26,743 nucleotides of DNA from Candidatus Heimdallarchaeota archaeon (GTDB lineage Archaea > Asgardarchaeota > Heimdallarchaeia > Heimdallarchaeales > Kariarchaeaceae), in NCBI GenBank assembly GCA_021399405.1, contig JAAFKL010000272.1, forward strand, positions 1-26,743. Reading direction: 5' to 3'. Shown one piece after another: positions 7,465 to 15,791 of this stretch. Under the pieces are notes generated by a model. The model was not told the DNA's origin, did not search any database, and was given only the letters and a program-made list of their open reading frames with translations. Made by a program: the position numbers and the translations under genes. Position 1 is the first letter of the stretch. Each line of letters begins with the position of its first letter.

Positions 7465-7752
7465 TTGGATTCATTATTTTCTCACGCATCAGTTACAGCA
7501 GTAGTTATCGCTAATGAGGAAGGATTTCCATTAGCCTATCGCTCACGTAACGCTTCAAGTTTTGGTGGCGATGATGCAGAAGTAGCTGCAGCACTGATAA
7601 GCTCATTAATTGGAAAAACAAAATATGCTATGGATAGAATGAATCGAGGCACTGTTAATTTCTTTACAATTGATGTTAGTAGTGGTGAACTTTTAGTTGC
7701 CTTGGAAACCGATTATGTCGTAATCGCAATCAGAGAAAAAGCCAATAAGTAA
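7465..7752 (+). CDS. Roadblock/LC7 domain protein (second copy)
   Basis: The 95-residue product matches a compact Roadblock domain. The first strand and turn are VTAVVIANEEGFPLAYRS, the long helix is EVAAALISSLIGKTKYAMDRM, then strands VNFFTIDV and ELLVALETDYVVIAIRE. It lacks the C-terminal helix seen in the longer Roadblock protein at 2136. No ATG exists at the 5' end. The TTG at 7465 starts inside the first helix, and the open frame extends back to a stop at 7420 with related hydrophobic residues (FTPIL), so the true start is slightly uncertain. The TATA spacing supports the TTG. It ends 4 bp from the convergent CoA-biosynthesis gene. It follows the coiled-coil gene, suggesting a linked but separately promoted pair. 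A GTPase partner is expected from the family but not demonstrated. Confidence 0.82.
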   Translation: MDSLFSHASVTAVVIANEEGFPLAYRSRNASSFGGDDAEVAAALISSLIGKTKYAMDRMNRGTVNFFTIDVSSGELLVALETDYVVIAIREKANK

Positions 7753-7756
7753 ATTA

Positions 7757-8500
7757 TTATTTTTTACCCAAATTAGATATCATGTCAACGGCTTGTTTCA
7801 ATATGATACTGTTATCATAACTATCTAGTATCTTTTGAGCCTCTGCTTTATCTGATATCATACCAAATAATTCAGTTAGTTTAGGGAAAACTCTTATCAC
7901 ATTATCGACAATTGTAATATCTGCCTGTTGTGCGGTTCTAGACAGTGGATTTAGATCAATTGTAATTACTTTTTTATTATTTTTCTTTAATGCCTCTGTT
8001 CTATCCCCATCTTCAAGAGGAACGATGACAGTGTCTGCAAGTTTAATACCTCGTCTATCCACAATTCGTCTAAATGAAGATAACTCATCAATTGAATCAT
8101 AATACTCCTCATCAAGACCCAAAAGTTCGTCTGCTCCAAAATTTTTCAAATGGGTCGCTATGGCTTCTAATCGGCCAGGTTTTCGGTAGAATAGATTAAC
8201 TTCCATCGCTGTATTTGAAATATTTGAGAATTCTATCATGTCCTTGGGACAAAGTATGGCTGTATTACCGTTAATTGAAAGAACAGGATTTTTGGATAAG
8301 AATATTAATGCAGCAGCTGCAGAAATTGCCTGTAAAGCAAAATTATGTGTCTTTTCTCCAATTAGGTAATCATATGCCTCTCCCCGACCATGGGCGATTA
8401 ATCCAGCTTCAGTGAGGATCTTTTTGTGTAATCCATCAATCAGTTCATGTCGTATTTTTAATGATGTAGCCCTAGGATGATCCTCTGGAATTTCAGACAT
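7757..8500 (-). CDS. 4-phosphopantoate--beta-alanine ligase (phosphopantothenate synthetase, archaeal)
   Basis: This enzyme joins 4-phosphopantoate and beta-alanine using ATP to give 4'-phosphopantothenate, the archaeal replacement for the pantothenate synthetase/kinase route to coenzyme A. The 247-residue protein starts with the family's EIPEDHPRATSLKIRHEL. It then has GLIAHGRGEAYDYLIGE (about 33-49), PVLSINGNTAILCP, EVNLFYR and TIDLNPLSRTAQQADITIVDN, in the expected order, and is full length. The ATG at 8498-8500 has an AT-rich TATA-like run about 30 nt upstream (ttttatcaaa on the minus strand). The preceding gene on the same strand encodes pantoate kinase, the step just before it in the pathway, 105 bp away. 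Co-localisation supports both calls. Confidence 0.93.
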   Translation of the reverse strand: MSEIPEDHPRATSLKIRHELIDGLHKKILTEAGLIAHGRGEAYDYLIGEKTHNFALQAISAAAALIFLSKNPVLSINGNTAILCPKDMIEFSNISNTAMEVNLFYRKPGRLEAIATHLKNFGADELLGLDEEYYDSIDELSSFRRIVDRRGIKLADTVIVPLEDGDRTEALKKNNKKVITIDLNPLSRTAQQADITIVDNVIRVFPKLTELFGMISDKAEAQKILDSYDNSIILKQAVDMISNLGKK

Positions 8501-8605
8501 AAAATCTCAAATAAGTTGTAATTTGATAAAATTTTAGCATCGACCAAATTGTAAATCCCATTAATTTTATTTTTCTTCTAACAATTGAACTGCAATCTCA
8601 GAAAT

Positions 8606-9487
8606 TTAGTCAAGAACGTAAGGTGATTTACTAGAAATTACAGTCTTAAAACATTCAATATTATTCTCATTTAACATTTTTAGTACATGATCTTTATTGA
8701 TTGGCTTAATTATTATTGCTTCTCCAATCATTGCCATTGTTGAATGCTTCTCACCAATGTTGTCTAACTGTGATATGATGGATTCAATTCGTGAAGTCAT
8801 TAATCCACACGTTTCCATAAACTCTCTACCTAGTTTAATTATTTGAGTTATACTAGGATTCGTAATTTTCTTCACCTCTTCAACACAACGTATCCCAGAT
8901 TTAGTTACCAGATCCATTTGCTCACTTGAAGTAAGTACATCTTTCGTACTCAGTGGACCAAGAAATCCGATTACTATCTCCTCGCTAGAATTAAAACTCA
9001 CGGTTCTAGACAGCTTAGGACCTCCCTGAGATATTCTTACTTCGATCCCTCCTGTGAATTGTCCGACAACAGAACCTAGTCCAGTATGATTAATCAGTTC
9101 AGCTTTGTGAGCAAGCTCAAATAAGTCAATATAATCCATGTTTTTTTGAAAGAGGGAATTCAAAGCTAATGCTGTTCCGATTGCTCCTGCACCAGATGTT
9201 GATAGTCCATAACCCGTTTTCAGTTTGGATTCATGATTAATATTTAATTCAAATTTCATGTCGTGGATTTTCTGAAATAAATCTATCACAGTTTTAGTTA
9301 CGTTACCATTGATTTCCTCATTGTTCCATAAAATTTTGGTAGTGTTACTTTCAGATATTGATGTGGTTACGCCCGATTCAAAATTAAGACCTGCACCAAT
9401 GGATCCCATTTTTTCAGGATTGTTATACTTTTTTGGTACTGCAAAAAATAATGTGGCATGACCGGGTGCCCAAGATCGCGTTACCAT
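8606..9487 (-). CDS. Pantoate kinase (GHMP family, archaeal CoA biosynthesis)
   Basis: Pantoate kinase phosphorylates pantoate with ATP to 4-phosphopantoate, the substrate of the next gene's product. The 293-residue GHMP-fold protein begins MVTRSWAPGHATLFF, close to the family's start (xAFAPGHITGFF). It carries the ATP loop GLSTSGAGA at 94-102 and GLGSVVGQFTGGIEVR about 40 residues later, typical of COG1829. The frame also has a TTG at 9502 and an ATG at 9499. I chose the ATG at 9487 because a TATA-like run (9509-9517, tctataaaa on the minus strand) is centred 26 nt upstream and because homology begins there. The 372-residue V4R-like gene ends 35 bp upstream, so the TATA box lies between the two genes. 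Confidence 0.92.
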   Translation of the reverse strand: MVTRSWAPGHATLFFAVPKKYNNPEKMGSIGAGLNFESGVTTSISESNTTKILWNNEEINGNVTKTVIDLFQKIHDMKFELNINHESKLKTGYGLSTSGAGAIGTALALNSLFQKNMDYIDLFELAHKAELINHTGLGSVVGQFTGGIEVRISQGGPKLSRTVSFNSSEEIVIGFLGPLSTKDVLTSSEQMDLVTKSGIRCVEEVKKITNPSITQIIKLGREFMETCGLMTSRIESIISQLDNIGEKHSTMAMIGEAIIIKPINKDHVLKMLNENNIECFKTVISSKSPYVLD

Positions 9488-9508
9488 ACTTATCAACATC
9501 AATGAATT

Positions 9509-9517
9509 TTTTTATAG
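9509..9517 (-). promoter_or_regulatory. Predicted TATA box for the pantoate kinase gene
   Basis: On the minus strand the sequence reads tctataaaa, a good archaeal TATA match. Its centre (9513) is 26 nt upstream of the ATG at 9487, which supports that start over the upstream TTG and ATG and a separate leaderless transcript for the CoA gene pair. Confidence 0.5.
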
Positions 9518-9522
9518 AGTAC

Positions 9523-10641
9523 CTATTGTACTTCAAATTCCATTAAACAATAAGGATCTTTTCTTCCAGCAGCATAAAATCCGTTGAAAACGAAATTGTG
9601 ATCCCCTAGTTCTGATAGACAACCTTGCCAAATACCCATACTGAAATCACATATTGCTCGATTTTCATCTCCAATATTTGGTCCACATTTATCTCCTGGT
9701 TTAAGATAACAAAATGCTCTTGCTTTAATATCCCTAATCATAGATCCTACAGCAGCACCATCAATTATCTCTTGAGTTAAAGGCTGATCAATATTCGTAA
9801 AATTTTGTTTGATTGCATGTGCAAAGAAAGTACCCAATCTTGCTCCTGCTTCTACTGCAGATGAATTATTATCAATTGATTTTTGTACTAAAAATGAGAT
9901 TAATGTTGCAACATTTTCCTGTTCATCACCAGTCTCATTACCCTCTAGAGGATTTTCACTATACCAAGACTGACAAAATTCAGTTAAAACATCTTTTAAT
10001 AGTAAATGTAATCTACTTAAAGGAAATTTATTTGTAAGAACCGGTAAGAAAATTTGAGTGGTGTCAATTTTGTTTAAGCCCGCAACCGGCGCAACTGGTT
10101 GGCTACCTACTGAGCTAGTAGAACTAGTCTCTCTTACTGGTGTGGATTGATCAGATACCTGAGTTGTTTCATCTGCAGCTCGTTGTTTCAATGCCTTCAA
10201 ATCAATTTTGTAAATCGGTCCTGAAAGGATATCAACTTCGACATACGCATCGACTTCTCTTGATAAAATATGATATCCTAACGCTTTGGTAATTGCCGTC
10301 ACAAGGAGTTGCAATCCCTTTGCGGAATTGTGATCTTGGTCCAAGTGTCGATTCGAACCGAGAATAATTTTTGCCTCATTACCAGATGAAAATTCTATTT
10401 GAGCGTTTTTCCATCCCATGGAACCCAATAAGACAACCACTTGTTCATTACTCGAATGAGTAGGTGAAGGCATGAATAAGTCTTTAATTACTGCATACGT
10501 TGTATTGATGAACAATTGTTTGCGATTTTCATCGTTAACTGAGTCTTCAGCTAAATATTGGAGTGATTTCATCAATATTCTAATGGTTTGACTTGCTTGA
10601 GCTTTTTCTGAGCCACTTCTAGTCCATGTTGTTAAACCCAA
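9523..10641 (-). CDS. V4R-like (4-vinyl reductase-type) domain protein, unknown function
   Basis: The 372-residue product is not firmly recognised. Its C-terminal 70 residues resemble a V4R domain: a Cys (KCGPN), then NRAICDFSMGIWQGCLSEL, a hydrophobic strand and a final Cys followed by MEFEV. V4R domains bind small hydrophobic ligands or contribute Cys ligands, and share a fold with the heme-NO-binding and MEDS domains. The N-terminal 150 residues end in a similar pattern (a helix with LLVTAITKALGYHILS, then a strand DAYVEVDI and IYKIDL). A tandem arrangement is possible. Between them lies a low-complexity Ser/Thr/Pro/Val linker (about 155-190). Start is TTG at 10639-10641. No membrane segment is seen. 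It is the gene upstream of pantoate kinase on the same strand, without an obvious functional link. Confidence 0.5.
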   Translation of the reverse strand: MGLTTWTRSGSEKAQASQTIRILMKSLQYLAEDSVNDENRKQLFINTTYAVIKDLFMPSPTHSSNEQVVVLLGSMGWKNAQIEFSSGNEAKIILGSNRHLDQDHNSAKGLQLLVTAITKALGYHILSREVDAYVEVDILSGPIYKIDLKALKQRAADETTQVSDQSTPVRETSSTSSVGSQPVAPVAGLNKIDTTQIFLPVLTNKFPLSRLHLLLKDVLTEFCQSWYSENPLEGNETGDEQENVATLISFLVQKSIDNNSSAVEAGARLGTFFAHAIKQNFTNIDQPLTQEIIDGAAVGSMIRDIKARAFCYLKPGDKCGPNIGDENRAICDFSMGIWQGCLSELGDHNFVFNGFYAAGRKDPYCLMEFEVQ

Positions 10642-10817
10642 ATTTATTATTACTCCTATAATCGAAAACCATCTTACTCAAATAAAATCTTGTGTTGTGC
10701 TTAAGTTATATGTTATATATAGCGTAAATTGTTTTATTATTTATTTATACTAAAAATGCAAATGAAGATAAATATGACATAAGGAAATTCTCTTAATACT
10801 ATAGAGATGCCATTCTT

Positions 10818-11651
10818 ATGAAATTTGGTAGGATTTTGCATCAAGGAAAAGAGAAATATGGTATTGTCGAATCTGGAAAATGGTATAGTTTGGTTGGTAT
10901 CAATCGCAATAATTTAGGTGAAGAAAACCTTGAAGCTCTATCAAATATCAGCATTGATTTGGATCAACCTACTTTTGACTTAGCTGATGAAGAATTTAGT
11001 TGGCTCCCCCCTATTGCAAAACCAGGAAAAATATTGTGTGTTGGACGTAATTATGCTGAACATTCTACCGAGCAAGGTAAGGATCCAGAAAAAAAACCGA
11101 TAATCTTCTCAAAATTTTCATCATGTATTGAAGGACATCAATCTAAAATTGTAAAACCAACAAATGCTGAATTCCTTGATTATGAGGTAGAACTCGCTGT
11201 TATAATCGGTAAATCGACTTTAGCAATGACCATGAATGATGATCCTTTAGATTTCGTTTTTGGATATACGGTAGCGAATGATTTGACTGCAAGAGATATT
11301 CAAAAATCAGAAAAGCAATGGACTCGAGGGAAAGGTTTTGATCAAAGTTTGCCTATTGGACCAACAATTGTTACATCTGATGAAATTAGAGATCCAAAAA
11401 ACAATGATATTTGGTTACAAGTAAATGGTGAGAATAGGCAATTAAGTAATACCTCATTAATGATATTTGATGTTCCATTTTTGATCAGATATATCTCAGA
11501 ATTAATTACCTTAATGCCAGGTGACATAATTCTTACAGGCACTCCAGCGGGAGTCGGTTATTTTATGGATCCACCAAGATCATTACAATCAGGAGATGAA
11601 GTGTCATGTGGAATTACAAATATTGGAGAATTAAGATTTACAATTCAATAA
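10818..11651 (+). CDS. Fumarylacetoacetate hydrolase (FAH) family enzyme
   Basis: This 277-residue protein has the FAH catalytic core. KILCVGRNYAEH (71-82) opens the domain. DYEVELAVIIGK (121-132) supplies the metal-binding Glu pair E123/E125, ANDLTARD (153-160) supplies the metal Asp D155, then KGFDQSLPIGP and LMPGDIILTGTPAGVG follow. Members cleave or decarboxylate 2-oxo acids: acylpyruvate hydrolase, oxaloacetate decarboxylase, 2-hydroxyhepta-2,4-diene-dioate isomerase. The substrate cannot be read from these motifs. All key residues are present and length is normal for the FAHD1-like group. The ATG at 10818 follows a 176-bp gap with several TATA-like runs. The gene ends 7 bp from the convergent ABC permease gene. 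Confidence 0.93.
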   Translation: MKFGRILHQGKEKYGIVESGKWYSLVGINRNNLGEENLEALSNISIDLDQPTFDLADEEFSWLPPIAKPGKILCVGRNYAEHSTEQGKDPEKKPIIFSKFSSCIEGHQSKIVKPTNAEFLDYEVELAVIIGKSTLAMTMNDDPLDFVFGYTVANDLTARDIQKSEKQWTRGKGFDQSLPIGPTIVTSDEIRDPKNNDIWLQVNGENRQLSNTSLMIFDVPFLIRYISELITLMPGDIILTGTPAGVGYFMDPPRSLQSGDEVSCGITNIGELRFTIQ

Positions 11652-11658
11652 CTTAAGA

Positions 11659-13899
11659 TTACAAGAGGCTGGGTGCTAAAATTACAATATTATAGGTAAA
11701 ATGTGCCAAGATTGGCCAAACAATGGATCTGGATTTAACTTTTAGATTACAAAGGAAAATAGCTTGGATAAACGCATTTAATGCAGTAAATACTGTCAAC
11801 AAATGGATAATCCCAAACAGGATTGCATTCAATATATATGCATATTTTGCAGGTAATTTCTTAAGTGAGTAATCAAGAATAAACCATCTAAAAAATAATT
11901 CTTCGATGACTACAAGTAATAATACAACTATGATAAGTATTGTTGGTTGAATGGAATTCGGATCAACCACAAAAATATTTGAAGGGGGAGCGAATGATAA
12001 TAATCTAACAACTAGTAAAATTATGACTCCAGTTAGTAACATTAGAATCAATGTTTTCAAGGTGAGTAATGCATTGTTCCTCGAAATTGTTTGTTCACCG
12101 TGCGGGGAAGGTATTACATTGTAATACCAAAAAACAATTGGCAAAGTTAATGTAAAGATCATGATGACTCCAAATGTAACAAGGATATTGCTTGTAAAAT
12201 ACAATGCAAATAATCCAAAAATTGGTAAAACATTCCAACCCGTTGCGAAGAGTGCGAAGCTTTTTGCTCCATGAATAATAAGATCTCCTTGTGGTGAGCT
12301 TAAAGTTTCTAGATCCATTTCATCTAAGGATTTAATTGATATTTTGATACTTATAACACTTAATATGGCCAAAATCCCAATGTAGATAACATAATGATAC
12401 CATCGAATAGATATTTCTGCAATTATTAAGGAAGTAGGAATAATTGATAAGGCAAATGTAATCACATAAAACACTAGTAAATTTATAAAATTGGTTAAAT
12501 CTTCTTCATTATCAGCTGGATTAACCATGTAAATAGCTAAGCTTAGGGTGATAAGGGTTATTAAAGTTGTAAATACGATAAAAATAACGTTAATTCTAAG
12601 AATTAGACTTAACTGACTGTTAAAAAAAAGAATAAGCATCAGGATAAGATAAGTTGGTAATATGATGAAACTAGTCTGAAATATTTTAGCAAAAATGAAT
12701 TTTCTTGATCCTTCTGGGGCACTTTTGATGAGTGTAAATAAATCCCTATGTTGAACAGTGAAGGAAGAGATTTGTATAAATACAACACTTGCTGCTGAAA
12801 TCACCAGTGAAAAAATTAAAACTGCTGCTTCTAGATTTTCTGTAAAAAATGGAGAAGATTGGAATAGCCCCCTGGAAGATAGGGCAAAAGTCATGAATAC
12901 CGTAATTGCAATCCCCAAAGTGATTCTCGATATATGCTCAATATCTCGAAGTGAAGCGGTCAACATTAATTTCGTTGGATTTTGAACGGTTTTTGGGACC
13001 ACTTGCATTAAACCGTTGATAAGAATGTATTTTTTACCTTCTGGATTAACTGTTACTTTCCGTATTTCTTCATCGGTAAGATCATACAGATAATTTGCAG
13101 ATTTCCATCCAATAATTAGAAACAAAAATAAATATATTAGTAAACCAAATGTTGCAGTTAAAGGGCTAATACCGATGGTGACCCCGTATAAAGCATATAT
13201 AATAATTGATGAAGCTAAAGTAAATGGTAGATAACCAATTAATCCAGCGCCCTCATTTGAGTTAACGTTATCTAAAAGGTATTTCAATAAGGGTAGAGAT
13301 AGGATCATAAAAATGGAAATTACAAAAGTTACGAATGCTTTTGCAATGTCTGATCGTTGCTTTAAGATAGAATTGAAAATTAGAGGTGACAAAATTGTAC
13401 CGGCAATCAATCCGATTAAAATAATTAACGATAACACTCCTGAAAGGATTAATGAGGTTACAATTGGATTAAATTCTCCATTACCAATGAATGGAGCTAG
13501 AGAAAGAGTGCCTACTAGGGCAAAAAAAGGAAGGAAAAATGCTAGATTCGATAATAAATTCCCTAATAATAGATCACGGCTTTTAATTGGGCTAGATAAT
13601 GCTACTTCTCGTCTAGATTTCGCAGCACCGTCATATATAATTCGTCCGAGAGGACTTAGAATTGGTGCAAAAAGTGTAAAAAATGTAAAAACAGATATAA
13701 TTGCGTAAAATGGATAGATATCTGGCTGATTAGATGTGTTGTCAGTTCTTAATACATCATAGATTGATCTTAATAATAGACTAAAGAGAATTACACCTCC
13801 AATAAATAATATCGGTATCCACTTTCTATATGCCCGAAATCTCGCAGTTGTTGTATAATATTCAGCTCTAAAAATTGCCCTAACGTGAACCCAAGTCAT
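11659..13899 (-). CDS. ABC transporter permease fused to a CPBP intramembrane protease domain
   Basis: The 746-residue membrane protein has a long ABC-2-type permease region with many transmembrane helices (about 14 or more). At the C-terminus is a complete CPBP (Rce1/Abi-type) protease: EELFFR with the Glu pair and Arg at 666-671, FGIIH ending at His 699, and AHFTYN with His 733 and Asn 737. All catalytic-type residues are there, so the domain may be active. The chosen ATG at 13897-13899 lies 4 nt after the stop of the ATPase gene, so the pair is translationally coupled. A longer reading from 13992 would overlap the ATPase gene by 89 bp and is unlikely. Similar permease-CPBP fusions are known in bacteria (NatB-like). 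The cargo is unknown; peptide, lipid or ion export are all possible. Confidence 0.85.
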   Translation of the reverse strand: MTWVHVRAIFRAEYYTTTARFRAYRKWIPILFIGGVILFSLLLRSIYDVLRTDNTSNQPDIYPFYAIISVFTFFTLFAPILSPLGRIIYDGAAKSRREVALSSPIKSRDLLLGNLLSNLAFFLPFFALVGTLSLAPFIGNGEFNPIVTSLILSGVLSLIILIGLIAGTILSPLIFNSILKQRSDIAKAFVTFVISIFMILSLPLLKYLLDNVNSNEGAGLIGYLPFTLASSIIIYALYGVTIGISPLTATFGLLIYLFLFLIIGWKSANYLYDLTDEEIRKVTVNPEGKKYILINGLMQVVPKTVQNPTKLMLTASLRDIEHISRITLGIAITVFMTFALSSRGLFQSSPFFTENLEAAVLIFSLVISAASVVFIQISSFTVQHRDLFTLIKSAPEGSRKFIFAKIFQTSFIILPTYLILMLILFFNSQLSLILRINVIFIVFTTLITLITLSLAIYMVNPADNEEDLTNFINLLVFYVITFALSIIPTSLIIAEISIRWYHYVIYIGILAILSVISIKISIKSLDEMDLETLSSPQGDLIIHGAKSFALFATGWNVLPIFGLFALYFTSNILVTFGVIMIFTLTLPIVFWYYNVIPSPHGEQTISRNNALLTLKTLILMLLTGVIILLVVRLLSFAPPSNIFVVDPNSIQPTILIIVVLLLVVIEELFFRWFILDYSLKKLPAKYAYILNAILFGIIHLLTVFTALNAFIQAIFLCNLKVKSRSIVWPILAHFTYNIVILAPSLL

Positions 13900-13903
13900 A
13901 CTA

Positions 13904-14626
13904 TCACTCAACAAATCGAAGGTAGGCTTCCTCCATGCTACCATATTCACCTTGAAAATTTCTGACACTGTCAGAGAACAGAATTTTGCCATCTCTTATT
14001 AGAACTACTCGATCACATATAGCGGCAACATTATCTAATAGATGAGTAGCAATTAGTATAATTCGATTTTCATTCTTGTATTTTTTAATAAGATTTCTAA
14101 CTGTAATTTGGGCTTTTACATCCAAATTTGCCAGTGGTTCATCGAGTAATAACATTTGGGGTTCATGAATTAGAGCTGCAATTATTGCAGCTTTTTGTTT
14201 TTGTCCTTTGCTAAGAGTTTCAATTAATCTATCCTTTAATTCCTCAATTTCTAATATATTTAGGAAATAATTGTACCTATGTGTAAAATCTTCATCTTTC
14301 ACATCATACAAACTGGCAATAAATGAAATATACTCTGTAACTGTCAATTTTTCATACAATGCATATTCTTCTGGTAAAAGACCTGTGATTCTTTTTACGT
14401 CGATTGATCTTTCCAAAAGATCAAAATTATAAATACTGGCTGTACCAGAGGTTGGTTTCATTACGCCAGACAGCAATCTAATTAAAGTGCTTTTTCCTGC
14501 ACCATTTTGACCAAGCAATGCTACAATACTACCTTTTGACAATTTCAATTTGATGCCATTTAATGCATAAATATTATCAAATCTCTTTACAAGATCAAAT
14601 ATTTGTAGACCCAATTCTTGTTCCAA
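13904..14626 (-). CDS. ABC transporter ATP-binding protein (ABC-2/NatA-like)
   Basis: The 240-residue ATPase has Walker A GQNGAGKST at 39-47, a Q-loop region reading GLLPEEYALYEKLT (Glu in place of the usual Gln, as common in this subfamily), the signature LSKGQKQK (the usual LSGGQ has Lys for Gly), Walker B MLLLDEP with a following D-loop NLD, and the switch His in ATH. It powers the permease encoded next, together forming an export-type transporter. The start is a TTG at 14624-14626; no Shine-Dalgarno sequence or clear TATA box is seen ahead of it. The stop TGA is followed 4 nt later by the permease ATG. Confidence 0.92.
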   Translation of the reverse strand: MEQELGLQIFDLVKRFDNIYALNGIKLKLSKGSIVALLGQNGAGKSTLIRLLSGVMKPTSGTASIYNFDLLERSIDVKRITGLLPEEYALYEKLTVTEYISFIASLYDVKDEDFTHRYNYFLNILEIEELKDRLIETLSKGQKQKAAIIAALIHEPQMLLLDEPLANLDVKAQITVRNLIKKYKNENRIILIATHLLDNVAAICDRVVLIRDGKILFSDSVRNFQGEYGSMEEAYLRFVE

Positions 14627-14700
14627 TATTTTTCCACTGAATTAGTTAATGAAAAATCTAACTGTTAGAAAAATAATTAATGATTTGTGATTAAAATTTC

Positions 14701-15453
14701 TTATCTTTTAGCACGAATTAATCTAATCTTATGTTCAATAACAAGTCTCGTTAAATTTTCAATAGGTTGGGCGGCTTTAATTACACTTTGTGGTCGAGCA
14801 TCACGTCGAAGTCTACCCGATGAATCTAATTGTTCACGCCAATCAGCTCTCCTTGGCATGGCAAGCAAGTCATTCCTAGCATCTAAACATGACATGTCCA
14901 TGTATTTAGAAAACGCTTCCCCGACATCTTTGACCAAACCTACGTCTACCATCAATTGCAAGAAATTATTGGTATCTTTTCTCTCTTCTTTTGGCAGATC
15001 AATTTTATTAACAACTAAAATCCAGGGTAATTCTCCTGATGTAAGTTCTTTGCCCATAAGTTCCATGATTTCTTTTAACGAATTAAAATTTGAATCCCAT
15101 TGTTCAATTGTTGGATCCAGCATTATCATTAATCCATCTGTACCTCTAAGTACAACTTTTCTAGTTTCTTTATACCTATCTTGTCCTGCAACTGAATACA
15201 GTGCGTATCTCATCAATGGTAAAGAAGTACCCTGACCTTTTGGTAATTCAAAAACAGATTGATCAAAAAGAGCAGTTCTTCCTGAAGGATCTTCTATTCT
15301 CTTAAGTTCACTGTATACTGCATCTGGATTCTCAACTTTCTTAAGAATACTGTAAATACTTAATAGAGAAGTTTTACCTGCAAGGGAAGGACCATAAACT
15401 GTGATCTTTATTGTTGGTACTCCTTCCGCATCTCGCCTAAAAATTGCACTCAT
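14701..15453 (-). CDS. MglA-like small GTPase with basic C-terminal extension (second copy)
   Basis: The 250-residue protein has G1 GPSLAGKTS (21-29), switch I DPSGRTALFD (55-64), G3 SVAGQ (87-91) and G4 NKID (149-152). P-loop, DPSGRT and VAGQ match the other GTPase of this window, so the two are paralogues. R59 and Q91 align with the catalytic-type Arg and Gln of the MglA group. Compared with the first copy it has a longer insertion before G3 (FELPKGQGTSL) and a C-terminal extension from about residue 185 rich in Arg/Lys (RRADW, RLRRDAR, KIRLIRAKR), which could bind a partner or anionic membrane. A Shine-Dalgarno sequence (tgaggagc, 15460-15467) lies 6 nt before the ATG. The gene is downstream of a 338-bp gap and divergent from a nuclease-like gene. 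Confidence 0.88.
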   Translation of the reverse strand: MSAIFRRDAEGVPTIKITVYGPSLAGKTSLLSIYSILKKVENPDAVYSELKRIEDPSGRTALFDQSVFELPKGQGTSLPLMRYALYSVAGQDRYKETRKVVLRGTDGLMIMLDPTIEQWDSNFNSLKEIMELMGKELTSGELPWILVVNKIDLPKEERKDTNNFLQLMVDVGLVKDVGEAFSKYMDMSCLDARNDLLAMPRRADWREQLDSSGRLRRDARPQSVIKAAQPIENLTRLVIEHKIRLIRAKR

Positions 15454-15791
15454 ACTGTAGCTCCTCAGTCCATACAGACATTAATCCTAATTTGATAATA
15501 TCTGATTATCCACACCCAATTACAGTGAATACTAGATGGGTAATCGATATAGTACAGTAAACAATATAAGGTTTTATTCAATTCAAACACTTGAAACTCA
15601 ATTTTATTGAAAAATGTACTTTCTATACATTTAAACAACTCCCTGAAAATACGTTATTATGGTCAATGGGGTCATTTTAATGATCGAATATAAAATTGGT
15701 CTATAAAGGATGATCATTGTATATAGAGGCTTAATTATTGAGTGAAATTGTAGAATTTAATTCGATTGTTTATTAATTATTATATTTTGAT
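15454..15791. other. AT-rich divergent intergenic region, promoters only
   Basis: This 338-bp stretch between two divergent genes has no convincing coding sequence or RNA gene. The leftmost part carries the GTPase ribosome-binding site (15460-15467) and, about 45-55 nt from its ATG, a minus-strand TATA-like run (tattatcaa). The right end has TATA-like runs (tttattaatta, attattatattttg) ahead of the nuclease gene. A short inverted repeat, aatgatc (15679-15685) and gatcatt (15712-15718), lies near the middle and may be chance. Confidence 0.4.

Noticed and set aside
13313..13708. 131-codon plus-strand ORF
   Set aside because: It is antisense to the ABC permease. The translation is low in hydrophobic structure and shows no motif.
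14687..15235. 182-codon plus-strand ORF
   Set aside because: It lies antisense to the second MglA-like GTPase, whose complete G motifs prove the minus strand is coding.
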